A stretch of DNA of 64,000 nucleotides from assembly GCF_017980685.1 (NCBI RefSeq), contig NZ_JACXXO010000001.1, positions 310,001 through 374,000 on the forward strand. Reading direction: 5' to 3'. The DNA comes from Pseudomonas iridis (GTDB lineage Bacteria; Pseudomonadota; Gammaproteobacteria; Pseudomonadales; Pseudomonadaceae). This document shows, piece after piece, positions 35,824-45,102 of the stretch. Under the pieces are notes generated by a model, which was not told the DNA's origin, ran no database searches, and saw nothing but the letters and a program-made list of their open reading frames with translations. The stretch's first letter is position 1; each line of letters opens with the position of its first letter. The position numbers and the translations under genes are program-made.

Positions 35824-36516
35824 TCAAACGGGCGGCAACCGCCACTCAATCGGCGTCTCGCCATTCTGCTCAAGAAACTTGTTGGTCCGGCCGAAGTGCC
35901 CGCATCCCAGAAAGCCACGATAAGCCGACAGCGGCGACGGATGCACCGAGGTCAGCACCAGGTGCTTGGTCGCATCGATCAGCTTCTGCTTGCTCTGCGC
36001 ATGAGCGCCCCACAGCATGAACACCAGATGCGGTTGCCGCTCGCTGACCAGTTCAATGATCCGGTCAGTGAAAAACTGCCAGCCCTTGTCCTTGTGCGCA
36101 TTGGCGTTGGCGCGCTCGACGGTCATGGTGGTGTTGAGCATCAACACGCCTTGATCCGCCCAGCTCTGCAAGTAACCGTGGCTGGGGATGTCGATGTTCA
36201 GGTCGCGCTTCAACTCTTTATAGATGTTGACCAGCGACGGCGGCGCTGGCACGCCCGGTTGCACCGAGAAACACAAGCCGTGGGCCTGGCCCGGGCCGTG
36301 GTAGGGGTCCTGGCCGAGGATCACCACCTTCACTTTATCCAGCGGCGTGGAGTTCAGCGCATTGAAAATCAGCGGCCGTGGCGGATAGATTTCCTTGCCG
36401 GCCGCCTGCTCCTGCTGCAGAAAGTTGCGCAACTCTGCCATGTAAGGCTGGTCGAATTCAGCACGCAGTGCCTCCTTCCAGCTCGGTTCGAGTTTGATAC
36501 GGTCGTCAGCAGTCAT
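35824..36516 (-). CDS. ung: Uracil-DNA glycosylase
   Basis: A 230-residue repair enzyme removing uracil from DNA. The catalytic water-activating motif [27 protein letters not shown] and the DNA-intercalation loop [11 protein letters not shown] are all present. I prefer ATG 36516 ([13 protein letters not shown]) because it fits the usual N-terminus; ATG 36522 two codons earlier is also possible. Confidence 0.95.
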   Translation of the reverse strand: MTADDRIKLEPSWKEALRAEFDQPYMAELRNFLQQEQAAGKEIYPPRPLIFNALNSTPLDKVKVVILGQDPYHGPGQAHGLCFSVQPGVPAPPSLVNIYKELKRDLNIDIPSHGYLQSWADQGVLMLNTTMTVERANANAHKDKGWQFFTDRIIELVSERQPHLVFMLWGAHAQSKQKLIDATKHLVLTSVHPSPLSAYRGFLGCGHFGRTNKFLEQNGETPIEWRLPPV

Positions 36517-36648
36517 GGTCATACCCGGCAAAAACAATGGGGCGAACCCTAGGAAAGCCGGCCACGCTTGTCAATTGATCTGACGCAGATCCGGCACTTT
36601 CCCACGCAGCGATCATACTGATCGTTCAAATTTCCGATCGAGGTCACG

Positions 36649-37761
36649 ATGAATCTGCACTTCGAAGAACTCTGCGGCACCGCCGGCGCCCGCATCGGTA
36701 TCGCCAGCCTGGATGCTGAAAAATCGCTCAACGCGCTGTCGCTGCCGATGATCAACGCCCTTAGCGACAAGCTGGACGCCTGGGCCAAAGACCCGCAAAT
36801 CGTCTGCGTGCTGTTGCGCGGCAACGGCGCCAAAGCCTTCTGCGCTGGCGGTGAAGTGCGCAGCCTGGTGGAAGCCTGTCGCGCGCATCCCGGCGAAGTC
36901 CCACCGCTGGCAGCACAGTTTTTTGCGGCCGAATACCGATTGGATTACAGCCTGCACACCTATCCGAAACCACTGATCTGCTGGGGCCACGGTTATGTGC
37001 TGGGCGGCGGTATGGGTCTGTTGCAAGGCGCCAGTACGCGGATCGTCACGCCGAGCAGCCGTCTGGCGATGCCGGAAATCAGCATCGGGCTGTATCCGGA
37101 TGTCGGCGCCAGTTGGTTCCTGGCACGGTTGCCGGGCAAGCTCGGTCTGTTCCTCGGATTGACCGGCGCGCACATGAACGGCCGTGACGCGATCGATCTC
37201 GATCTAGCCGACCGCTTTCTGCTCGACGAGCAACAACCGGAGCTGATTGAAGGCCTGCTGCAACTCAACTGGCAGGAACAGACCGCCATGCAGCTCAACA
37301 GCCTGCTCAAGGCCTTGCAGCAGGAAGCTGCGGCGCAAATGCCCGAGGCGCAGTGGCTGCCGCGTCGTCAGCAAATCGACGAACTGCTCGACGTCAGCGA
37401 CGTGACCTGCGCCTGGAAAGCCATCAGTCTGCAGCGCGACAGCAGCGATCCGCTCATCGCCCGGGCAGCAAAAACGCTTAGCGAAGGCTCGCCGCTGACC
37501 GCCCATCTGGTCTGGGAACAGGTTATCCGCGCACGGCACATGTCGCTGGCTGAAGTCTTTCAGATGGAATACACCCTGAGCCTCAATTGCTGCCGTCATC
37601 CTGAGTTCAGCGAAGGAGTTCGGGCACGGTTGATCGATAAGGATCAGAAACCGCACTGGCATTGGCCGGACATCAGCAGCGTGCCGGATGCGGTGGTTGA
37701 GGCGCACTTTCACAAGGTGTGGGAGGGTCGGCATCCGTTGGCGGATTTGACGGCTTACTGA
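36649..37761 (+). CDS. Enoyl-CoA hydratase/isomerase family protein (3-hydroxyisobutyryl-CoA hydrolase-like)
   Basis: A 370-residue crotonase-fold protein. Oxyanion hole loops KAFCAGGEVRSL near residue 63 and GHGYVLGGGMGLL near residue 108, plus MPEISIGLYPDVGASWFLAR, and a long C-terminal half (about residues 215-370) fit the HIBCH-like group that hydrolyses 3-hydroxyisobutyryl-CoA in valine breakdown. It has no catabolic neighbours, so the substrate is inferred. GAGGT precedes the ATG; a terminator follows. Confidence 0.82.
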   Translation: MNLHFEELCGTAGARIGIASLDAEKSLNALSLPMINALSDKLDAWAKDPQIVCVLLRGNGAKAFCAGGEVRSLVEACRAHPGEVPPLAAQFFAAEYRLDYSLHTYPKPLICWGHGYVLGGGMGLLQGASTRIVTPSSRLAMPEISIGLYPDVGASWFLARLPGKLGLFLGLTGAHMNGRDAIDLDLADRFLLDEQQPELIEGLLQLNWQEQTAMQLNSLLKALQQEAAAQMPEAQWLPRRQQIDELLDVSDVTCAWKAISLQRDSSDPLIARAAKTLSEGSPLTAHLVWEQVIRARHMSLAEVFQMEYTLSLNCCRHPEFSEGVRARLIDKDQKPHWHWPDISSVPDAVVEAHFHKVWEGRHPLADLTAY

Positions 37762-37776
37762 CTAAATCGCAGACAC

Positions 37777-37808
37777 AAAAAAGCGGCGCATCATGCGCCG
37801 CTTTTTTT
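37777..37808. terminator. Bidirectional intrinsic terminator
   Basis: AAAAAAGCGGCGCA, loop TCA, TGCGCCGCTTTTTTT between convergent genes. Confidence 0.9.
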
Positions 37809-37818
37809 GGCGGGTCAG

Positions 37819-38205
37819 TTACCAGCGATTGCCACGTCCATTGTGGTCGCGCCGACCGCTGTGGCGGTCGTAATTGCCGCGACCGCGGCGGTCGTTGTCC
37901 CAACCGCCGCGACGGTGGCCGTCCCAGCGACCCCGATCATTACCGTGCCAGCGACGGCTCTCGTAGTACCGCGGGGCCGGTTGATAATAGCGCGGGGCCG
38001 ACTGGTAATAACGCGGTTGCTGATAGTAACGCGGCGCTGGCTGGTAGTAGCGCGGGGCCGAGTAATACGTGCCGCCAGTGTTGTAGTACGCCGGTGCGGG
38101 TGATGTGTAGACCTCAGACCTGTAATAAGTGTCCGCGTACGAATACGGGGCACAACCGGTGACGGAAAACATCAACGCAGCAAGCAGAAGAATTCGTCGA
38201 TACAT
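37819..38205 (-). CDS. Tyr-rich repetitive lipoprotein
   Basis: From ATG 38205 (GGAGG upstream) a 128-residue protein. The first 18 residues are a signal sequence ending in the lipobox SVTGC. The mature part has several imperfect repeats around PRYYQ and PAPRYYQ (residues about 48-80), then an Arg/Gly/Asp/Asn-rich tail (RGRWDGHRRGGWDNDRRGRG). The low-complexity, basic tail suggests binding to a charged polymer or a surface; function is unknown. The reading from 38235 is not preferred. Confidence 0.75.
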   Translation of the reverse strand: MYRRILLLAALMFSVTGCAPYSYADTYYRSEVYTSPAPAYYNTGGTYYSAPRYYQPAPRYYQQPRYYQSAPRYYQPAPRYYESRRWHGNDRGRWDGHRRGGWDNDRRGRGNYDRHSGRRDHNGRGNRW

Positions 38206-38563
38206 GGCGGCCTCCTGGACCGCGGGTAGCCACACCAGCGACGCTGGCAGGCGTCAGTCTTTTATTCGGTGACTGACGAAAGATCAGACATCGATTTCCG
38301 AATCTGGTGCGATTCCGCAACAAGTTGAAACAAGTGATTATTAAACGCCACTATCCCCTTCAGGAGTGAATTTCCTCGCGATAGCGATTCACCGGCCAAA
38401 TCGACATTGACTGACCTGCTGCATTCGCGAGTAAGCTCGCTCCCACAAGGCCCTGCGCAATTTGCACGACTACAGGAACGAACATTCGCGCCGCCCATGG
38501 AGCAGTTATTTCCGCACAGTGCCTTTAGAATGCTGCCATCGGGCCATTATCAACGGAACTGCC
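38206..38563. other. Intergenic region with a single REP unit
   Basis: About 358 bases between the divergent lipoprotein and cyclase genes. It holds a lone REP-like unit (TTCGCGAGTAAGCTCGCTCCC at about 38424-38444) and a hairpin near 38232-38258. No gene is supported; the region probably carries the two promoters. Confidence 0.5.
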
Positions 38564-40050
38564 ATGCCGCTTCGTTCTCCGCTGTACTCCCAACGTTCGT
38601 TGGTACTGACGCTGATCGCCCTGCTCGGCGCTGGCTTCCTCGCCACCTCGCTGCTGAGCTACTACGCCTCGCGCGCCTCGATCCGCGACAACATCGTCAA
38701 CACCGAATTGCCGCTGACTTCCGATACCGTCTATTCGGAAATCCAGAAAGACCTTGTCAGACCTATCCTGATTTCCTCGATGATGTCCCGCGACACATTC
38801 ATGCGCGATTGGGTGGTGAACGGTGAGCAGAATCCCGAGCAGATGACCCGTTATCTCAATGAGGTCATGACCCACTACGGCGCCTACACCGCGTTTTTCG
38901 TCTCCAATACCACCCTCACTTACTACCACGCCAAAGGTGTACTCAAGCAGGTCAGCGTCGATGAGCCGCGCGACGCTGGTACTTTCGCGTTAGGGACATG
39001 GAAGATCCGTACGAGATCAATGTCGACCCGGATCTGGCCAACAAGGACAACCTGACGTTCTTCATCAATTACAAGGTCTACGACTACCACAACCGCTTCA
39101 TTGGCGCGGCCGGCGTCGGTCTGACCGTGGACGCGGTGATCAAACTGATCGACAAGTATCAACAACGCTATCAACGCAGCGTTTACTTCGTCGACACCTT
39201 CGGCCGACTGGTACTGACCGGTGCCGAAGGCGGGCCTGAAGGCGCGCATATCGGGCAAAGCCTCGCTGAAGTCGACAGCATGAAAAGCCTGGTCAGCCTG
39301 TTACCCAAACCCCACAGCGGCAGCTACGAGTATTCGACCCATGGCCAGGGGCACTTCCTCAACGTGCGGTTTATTCCGGAACTCAACTGGTACCTGTTTG
39401 TTGGTAAACGCGAGGATGGCGCGCTGATTGAAATCCGCCAGTCGCTCTATCTCAATCTGCTGATCTGTCTGCTGGTAACGTTGATCGTGTTGGCGCTGCT
39501 CAATCGCGTGATCAAACGGTTTCAATCGAAGATCCAGGCCCAAGCCACCCTTGACAGCCTTACCGAACTGACGAACCGCCGCGGTTTCGACCTGCTTGCC
39601 GCTCAGGCTCTGCACGAAGCGCAGCGTGAAACCAGACCGCTGACGGCGCTGCTACTGGATCTCGATCACTTCAAGGTGTTGAACGACACTTATGGTCACA
39701 TGGCCGGCGATCAGGTGTTGATCGGGTTTGCGCGGGATCTGCAAAGTTGCCTGCGCCATGCCGATATCGTTTGCCGCTGGGGCGGCGAGGAATTCATCGT
39801 ATTGCTCAAGGACACCGACGGCGACACCGGCCAGAAAATTGCCGAGAAGATTCGCCAGCACATCGAACAACAGGAATATGCCTACAACGGCCACACCCTG
39901 AATCTGACCGTGAGCATCGGCGCAACCACCCTGCAGCGCGATGACACCTTGCACAGTCTGCTGTCGCGGGCCGATCATGCGATGTACCGGGCCAAACAAA
40001 CCGGCCGCAATCGCACCTGCGTGGAAATGCCTCACTCGACCTATGCCTGA
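38564..40050 (+). pseudogene. dCache-GGDEF diguanylate cyclase, frameshifted
   Basis: From ATG 38564 the frame reads a membrane helix (LVLTLIALLGAGFLATSLL) and the first part of a periplasmic dCache sensor up to DEPRDA at 38976. The sequence then continues in the next frame with WYFRVRDMEDPYEINVDPDL from 38977, through a second helix (LLICLLVTLIVLALL) to a GGDEF domain with GGEEF at 39781-39795 and an RxxD inhibitory site (RHAD) five residues before it, stop 40048-40050. One missing base at GC|TGG explains the break. Without it the protein would have about 495 residues. It could be a true mutation or a sequencing error. Confidence 0.82.
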
Positions 40051-40273
40051 ATCTGACGTTAAACCCGACCTCTGCCCGGCCTGCGGCGCCCGCAACGATT
40101 GCAGCCTGGCTGACCCGCGCACCGCCGACCGCGCCTGCTGGTGCTACGGCGTGAGCATTGATCCGGCGGTGCTCCAAGCCTTGCCGCCAGCACTGCGCGA
40201 CAAGTCCTGCCTGTGCCCGCGATGCGCGCAGGTCGAGGCGCAACTGCAAGCGGCCGGTCAGCCGATCCCGTAA
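40043..40273 (+). CDS. Cysteine-rich CWC family protein
   Basis: A 76-residue protein beginning MPESDVKPDLCPACGARNDC and containing ACWCYG and CLCPRC, the Cys pairs of the cysteine-rich CWC family, likely a zinc site. Function unknown. It overlaps the cyclase stop by eight bases and is followed 33 bases later by rsuA. Confidence 0.8.
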   Translation: MPESDVKPDLCPACGARNDCSLADPRTADRACWCYGVSIDPAVLQALPPALRDKSCLCPRCAQVEAQLQAAGQPIP

Positions 40274-40306
40274 GATGCGTGCCCCTTGATCCGTTGAAAC
40301 CTGAAC

Positions 40307-40999
40307 ATGCGCGTCGACCGCTTCCTCAGCAATCTGCCCCGCTACAACCGTCAGCAGGTTCGCCTGTTGCTGGTGGAAAAGCGCGTGCGCGTTGACGGAA
40401 AAGTCGTCAGTGACCCGCACAGTGAAGTTCTTGAATTCAGCCGTGTCGAAGTCGATGACGAAGTGTTGCAACTCGGCAAACCGGCGCGCTACTTCATGCT
40501 GCACAAGCCACCGGGCTGCGTCAGTGCCACTCGCGATCCGCAACATCCGACCGTGCTCGACTTGATCAATGAACCGGACAAGGACGAACTGCACATCGCC
40601 GGGCGCCTGGACTTCAACACCACCGGGCTGATGCTGATCACCAACGACGGCGCCTGGTCGCGGCGCCTGACCCAGCCGCAAACCAAATTGCCAAAGGTCT
40701 ATTACGTCGAGACCGAGCAGGAAATCGGCGCGCAATATGCGAGCACGTTTGCCGAAGGCATCTACTTCGCCTTCGAAGACCTGACCACGCAACCTGCGCA
40801 GCTGGAGCTACTCGGATCACGCTCGGCACGCCTGAGCATCGTCGAGGGCCGCTACCATCAGGTGAAGCGCATGTTTGGCTTTTTCAACAACAAAGTGCTG
40901 CGTCTGCACCGCGAATCCATGGGCCCGCTGCGGCTCGATGACGCGCTAAAACCGGGCGAGTATCGCGCTTTGCGCACCGAAGAGATTCATTTGTTCTAA
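40307..40999 (+). CDS. rsuA: 16S rRNA pseudouridine synthase (RsuA family)
   Basis: A 230-residue enzyme. N-terminal S4-type RNA-binding region (MRVDRFLSNLPRYNRQQVRL), catalytic Asp in GRLDFNTTGLMLITNDG near residue 98, and YHQVKRMFGFFNNKVLRLHR near residue 184 match RsuA/RluE family proteins; the small size and leading S4 domain favour RsuA, which modifies U516 of 16S rRNA. Confidence 0.88.
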   Translation: MRVDRFLSNLPRYNRQQVRLLLVEKRVRVDGKVVSDPHSEVLEFSRVEVDDEVLQLGKPARYFMLHKPPGCVSATRDPQHPTVLDLINEPDKDELHIAGRLDFNTTGLMLITNDGAWSRRLTQPQTKLPKVYYVETEQEIGAQYASTFAEGIYFAFEDLTTQPAQLELLGSRSARLSIVEGRYHQVKRMFGFFNNKVLRLHRESMGPLRLDDALKPGEYRALRTEEIHLF

Positions 41000-41316
41000 G
41001 CAGCCGACCGCTCAGCAGAAGTTGTCGAACAATTTACCTGCGGCACTTGCGCGATCCTGCTCCCCCTGCTTGAATCAGGACGTCGGCCGAAATGTGACCG
41101 ATGAGTCACACCATACCTCTAAGAAACTTTTTGCCGGTCGTCGGCCCTCAAGGGCTGCGCCTCAGCCGGCAGACTGCCCGCCAATAACAATACCCGTCGA
41201 CCGTAGTCATGGATCGACATGGGCCAAGCAAATTCCAGGCGTATGCCTACCTGTCACAAAGCTCGTGCAATGTCTATTTGCGCGCATACCCGCTTGCTTG
41301 CCAGGAGTCTTATGAC
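41000..41316. other. phaG upstream region
   Basis: About 317 bases with no credible gene. It is the probable promoter and leader of phaG; the CCAGGAGTC ribosome binding site at 41301-41309 is the only confident site. Confidence 0.45.
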
Positions 41317-42201
41317 ATGAGGCCAGAAATCGCTGTGCTGGATATACAGGGTCAGTATCGGGTTTACACGGAGTTCTATCGCGCAGACGCCGCAGAAAAA
41401 ACCATCATTCTGGTCAACGGCTCGATGGCCACGACTGCGTCGTTTGCACAAACCGTGAAAAATCTGCACCCGCAATTCAACGTGGTCTGCTACGACCAGC
41501 CCTACGCGGGCCGGTCAAAAGCCCACAACCGTCACGAGAAACATCTGACGAAGGACGTTGAAGGGCAAATTCTGCTGGAATTGATTGACCACTTCGCCGC
41601 CGAACACGTGCTGTCGTTCTCCTGGGGCGGCGCCGCGACACTGGTTGCCCTTGCTAACCAGCCACGGCGCATCGAAAAAGCGGTGATCAGCTCGTTCTCG
41701 CCGGTGATCAACGCGCACATGCTTGATTACCTGGAGCGCGGCGTCGATTACCTCGGCCAGCGTGACGGTGATCGGGTCGGGCATCTGGTCAACAGCACTA
41801 TCGGCAAACACCTGCCGTCATTGTTCAAACGCTTCAACTATCGCCACGTCAGCAGCCTGGCCGAGCACGAATACGGGCAGATGCACTTTCACATCAGCGA
41901 CGTGCTGCACAGCGATCGTCAGTGCTATTTAAACGCGGCGAAGAAGATCAACGTGCCGGTACTGTTTCTCAACGGTGAATGGGACGAATACACCGCCGCC
42001 GAAGATGCGCGTCTGTTCGGCAACCACGTGGCACAGAGCACCTTCACCACCGTGCAAGCCACCGGGCATTTTCTCGACATGGAGCACAAAGCTGCGTGCC
42101 GGGACAGCCAGAACGCCTTGCTGGGCTTTTTGAAACCGGCACCGCAGGCGAGCCGAACGCGGTACTCGTTTGTTCAGGATCAACATGCACTGGCCATTTG
42201 A
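41317..42201 (+). CDS. phaG: (R)-3-hydroxydecanoyl-ACP acyltransferase/thioesterase PhaG
   Basis: From ATG 41317 (GGAG upstream) a 294-residue alpha/beta hydrolase. The N-terminus MRPEIAVLDIQGQYRVYTEF, the nucleophile elbow SFSWGGAATL, Asp in NGEWDEYTAAEDAR and His in TGHFLDMEHK match PhaG of P. putida closely; RhlA is the nearest relative. It links fatty acid synthesis to medium-chain polyhydroxyalkanoate formation from sugars. As usual for phaG it stands apart from the pha cluster. Confidence 0.9.
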   Translation: MRPEIAVLDIQGQYRVYTEFYRADAAEKTIILVNGSMATTASFAQTVKNLHPQFNVVCYDQPYAGRSKAHNRHEKHLTKDVEGQILLELIDHFAAEHVLSFSWGGAATLVALANQPRRIEKAVISSFSPVINAHMLDYLERGVDYLGQRDGDRVGHLVNSTIGKHLPSLFKRFNYRHVSSLAEHEYGQMHFHISDVLHSDRQCYLNAAKKINVPVLFLNGEWDEYTAAEDARLFGNHVAQSTFTTVQATGHFLDMEHKAACRDSQNALLGFLKPAPQASRTRYSFVQDQHALAI

Positions 42202-42360
42202 AAGAGCGTCATCGCGAGCGAGCCTGCCGGGCTAACCGTTTTGTTTACGCCCCCCGCAGTGCTCGCTTGCGATCGACCGATTCAGCGCTGTAATGCCTTG
42301 CGCAAAAAAAGAAAAACTTCAAATTCCCCGCCGAGTCTGGTACAAAGTCAGCCGCTCTGA

Positions 42361-42434
42361 GCGGGTATAGTTTAATGGTAGAACAGTAGCTTCCCAAGCT
42401 TCCGACGAGGGTTCGATTCCCTCTACCCGCTCCA
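42361..42434 (+). tRNA. tRNA-Gly (CCC)
   Basis: Seventy-four bases with acceptor GCGGGTA pairing TACCCGC, D-arm AGTTTAATGGTAGAAC, anticodon loop TTCCCAA (anticodon CCC, reads GGG), T-loop GGTTCGATTCC and encoded CCA. Confidence 0.95.
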
Positions 42435-42480
42435 CTAAAATTTTGTCTCACGTTGTTTTTTTACGGGAGATGCAGAACAG

Positions 42481-42510
42481 AAAAAACCGGCCTTGATGGC
42501 CGGTTTTTTT
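42481..42510 (+). terminator. Intrinsic terminator after tRNA-Gly
   Basis: AAAAAACCGGCC, loop TTGAT, GGCCGGTTTTTTT; also functional on the other strand. Confidence 0.88.
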
Positions 42511-42710
42511 GTGCCCGAAAAAGGGTTACATCTGACATTTGAAACAACGCAAAAGCCTGCAACACACTCTCAATGCCTTCTTCGCCTCCCTCTCTAGACT
42601 GCTTCCAACCACTGAGCGGATTAGCAACGGATGACCGCTCGGTGATGACATTGTTGCCCCCAGATCATCGGTAGGTATAGCACCCACCAAGCACACCACA
42701 AGGAGGTGTT

Positions 42711-42887
42711 GTGGATAGCCGTTTTAATCGGTCAGCTCGTCGCAGACGGTTGGTATTTAGTGAGGATCAGAGGCAGTCACCACCACTTCAAGCATCCGAC
42801 AAGCCTGGACTGGTCACAGTGCCACATCCGACGAAGGATCTGCTGAAGAGAACGGCCATCAGTATTTTGAAGCAGGCGCTGCTTTGA
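42711..42887 (+). pseudogene. HicA toxin, frameshifted twice
   Basis: AAGGAGG is followed by GTG 42711. Only when frames are joined does a HicA mRNA interferase appear: VDSR, then (next frame) LIGQLVADGWYLVRIRGSHH and HFKHPT, then (first frame again) KPGLVTVPHPTKDLLKRT and ISILKQALL, TGA 42885-42887. The active-site region GSHHHFKHP and the C-terminal SILKQA are standard HicA. The first break lies in the T run at 42722-42725 (two bases short), the second in ACAAG near 42799-42803 (one A short). As read, no working toxin is made. hicB follows 34 bases later. Confidence 0.75.
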
Positions 42888-42921
42888 CTGGCTCAGTCAG
42901 CAACCATGGAGATCAACGAAT

Positions 42922-43329
42922 ATGCTCTATCCGATTGCGATTTCAATAGGTGATGAAGAACACGCCTGGGGCGTAGATGTGCCGGATATTCCCGGCTGTT
43001 TTTCGGCTGGCGACGATCTGGATGATGCCGTCGCCATGGCTCGCGAAGCCATCGAGGGGCATTTCGAGATTCTGGCCGAGGACGGCGCGCCGATTCCGGC
43101 TGCCAGTAAACTGGGGCTGCATGTGGCCAATCCGAAATACGCCGGATGTGCGTGGGCAGTGGTGGATATTGATGTCGTGAAGTATTTGGGAAAAGCCCAG
43201 AAACTCAACATCACGCTGCCTGGGCATTTGCTCAACCGCATTGATGAATATGTCCTGCATCACCCGGAGGAGAAGAGTCGTTCAGGGTTTCTGGCTTCGG
43301 CTGCCTTGAAGGTGTTGCAGCAGGGTTGA
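42922..43329 (+). CDS. hicB: HicB-family antitoxin
   Basis: A 135-residue protein. The N-terminal partial RNase H-like domain shows the HicB pattern VDVPDIPGCFSAGDDLDDAV at residues 19-38, and the C-terminus (KLNITLPGHLLNRIDEY then SRSGFLASAALKVL) is a ribbon-helix-helix DNA-binding domain. HicB neutralises HicA and represses the operon. It is intact although its toxin partner is broken. It lies downstream of tRNA-Gly, a common place for acquired genes. Confidence 0.88.
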   Translation: MLYPIAISIGDEEHAWGVDVPDIPGCFSAGDDLDDAVAMAREAIEGHFEILAEDGAPIPAASKLGLHVANPKYAGCAWAVVDIDVVKYLGKAQKLNITLPGHLLNRIDEYVLHHPEEKSRSGFLASAALKVLQQG

Positions 43330-43563
43330 GACGGTGATCGAGGCCGCCACCGGCGGCGTCGTGAATTTACAATGAAATCGTGCGCCAACATTACAGTTCT
43401 CCAACACTCAATCGGTTCTCACCTTGCGCCTGCGCCGCTAGCATTTACCCATCGACCACCACCCTCCCCCTGCGCGGCCATCGACGAATACGCGTCATCA
43501 CTTTCGAGGGAACCCAATGCGGCCACTTTGCCGCTGACGACCGAACTCAAAAGAGCACTCCCC

Positions 43564-44292
43564 ATGACTCAAAACATCTACGACGATCCCGAATTCTTCC
43601 AGGGCTACAGCCAGATGAACCGCTCCATCGGCGGCCTCGATGCCGCGCCGGAATGGCCTGCGCTCAAGGCATTGCTGCCCTCCATGCATGGTTTGCACGT
43701 GGTGGATCTGGGTTGCGGCTATGGCTGGTTCAGCCGCTGGGCCAGCGAGCACGGTGCGGCCAATGTGCTGGGGCTGGACGTCTCGGAGAAAATGCTGCAG
43801 CGAGCACGCGACACCACTTCGGTGGCGAACATCCGCTACGAACGCGCCGACCTGGAACAACTCGACTTGCCCGCGTGCAGTTTCGACCTGGCCTACAGCT
43901 CGCTGGCCTTGCATTACATCAAGGATCTGCCAGGACTGTTTGCCCACCTCTACGCAGCGCTGAAACCGGGTTCACATTTTGTGTTTTCCATCGAACACCC
44001 GATCTTCATGGCGCCACGCAATCCCGGTTGGCTGATCGACAGCGAAGGTCGTAAGCGCTGGCCGCTGGACAGTTATCAGCTGGAAGGCGAACGGATGACG
44101 AATTGGCTGGCCGACGGGGTGATCAAGCAGCACCGTACTGTCGGAACTTTGCTCAATTCACTGATTGGCGCTGGATTTACTATTCGCCATGTCAACGAGT
44201 GGGGGCCAAGCGATGCGGAAGTGGCAGCGCAACCGGCGCTGGCTGAAGAGCGTGAGCGGCCGATGATGATGTTGGTGGCGGTGCAAAGATAA
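43564..44292 (+). CDS. Class I SAM-dependent methyltransferase
   Basis: From ATG 43564 a 242-residue Methyltransf_11-type protein with VVDLGCGYGWFSRW near residue 46, the acidic strand LGLDVSEKML and FDLAYSSLALHYI near residue 106. Substrate unknown; the ubiE/BioC-like core does not decide. Upstream in-frame codons back to 43372 lack conservation. A terminator lies just after the stop, so it is probably a single-gene unit. Confidence 0.82.
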   Translation: MTQNIYDDPEFFQGYSQMNRSIGGLDAAPEWPALKALLPSMHGLHVVDLGCGYGWFSRWASEHGAANVLGLDVSEKMLQRARDTTSVANIRYERADLEQLDLPACSFDLAYSSLALHYIKDLPGLFAHLYAALKPGSHFVFSIEHPIFMAPRNPGWLIDSEGRKRWPLDSYQLEGERMTNWLADGVIKQHRTVGTLLNSLIGAGFTIRHVNEWGPSDAEVAAQPALAEERERPMMMLVAVQR

Positions 44293-44297
44293 ATCGC

Positions 44298-44327
44298 AAA
44301 AAGGGCCGATCACATCGGCCCTTTTTT
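44298..44327. terminator. Bidirectional intrinsic terminator
   Basis: AAAAAGGGCCGAT, loop CAC, ATCGGCCCTTTTTT between convergent methyltransferase genes. Confidence 0.9.
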
Positions 44328-44331
44328 CATT

Positions 44332-45102
44332 TCAGCGCGTCGCCACAATAAACAACCGCGGAAACGGCAACAGCACCGAGCCATCCGCCAACGCCGGATA
44401 AGCCTTCTCAACCTCAGCCAGATACCGCTCCAGATACTGTGCCCGCTCGCTTTCAGTCAACGGACTCAGAAACGGAATCAGCCCACTGCCCTTGAACCAC
44501 TCGACCACTCCGCCAGCGCCATCCGACAGCTGATGGTGATACGTGGTGCGCCACACATCGACCCGCGCGCAATGCGGTCGCAGCATCGAGAAATACTCGC
44601 TGGCGCTCGCCATGTCCGTACGCTGCCCGGCAGCGTCAGCGAGTTTGCTTGCCCACGGGCCATTCGCCGCGACTTCACGCATCAAGCGGTGGGAGGCCTC
44701 ATTGAGATTATCCGGCATCTGAATTGCCAGACTGCCGCCCTCCGCGAGCTTGCCCGCCAGCGCCGGCAGCAACGCCGCGTGATCGGATACCCATTGCAAT
44801 ACCGCATTGGCAAAGATCACATCGAAAGGGCCTTCATCGGCCCATCGATCAATCTCGGCGACATCGAACTGCAACTGCGGCAAGCGCTTGCGTGCGGCCG
44901 CGATCATGTCTGCCGAGCTGTCCAGCCCACTGACTGTCGCCCCAGGAAAACGCTGCACCAGCAACTCCGTCGAGTTACCCGGGCCGCAACCGATATCGAC
45001 CACCGATCGCGCTTCAGCCGTGGGAATCGCCGCCAGCAAATCACGGGCCGGGCGGGTGCGTTCATCTTCGAAAGCGACGTACTGTTTGGCGGACCAACTC
45101 AT
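44332..45102 (-). CDS. tam: Trans-aconitate 2-methyltransferase
   Basis: A 256-residue methyltransferase. The start SAKQYVAFEDERTRPARDLL, motif I VVDIGCGPGNSTELL and FDVIFANAVLQWVSDH are characteristic of Tam, which methylates trans-aconitate, an inhibitor of the citric acid cycle, on a carboxyl group. AGGAG precedes the ATG. Confidence 0.9.
   Translation of the reverse strand: MSWSAKQYVAFEDERTRPARDLLAAIPTAEARSVVDIGCGPGNSTELLVQRFPGATVSGLDSSADMIAAARKRLPQLQFDVAEIDRWADEGPFDVIFANAVLQWVSDHAALLPALAGKLAEGGSLAIQMPDNLNEASHRLMREVAANGPWASKLADAAGQRTDMASASEYFSMLRPHCARVDVWRTTYHHQLSDGAGGVVEWFKGSGLIPFLSPLTESERAQYLERYLAEVEKAYPALADGSVLLPFPRLFIVATR

Noticed and set aside
41110-41155. A possible AlgU promoter before phaG (GAAACTT followed by TCAAG)
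   Set aside because: The -35 has an extra A and the spacing is 17-18 with a poor -10, so it does not meet the sigma-22 pattern.
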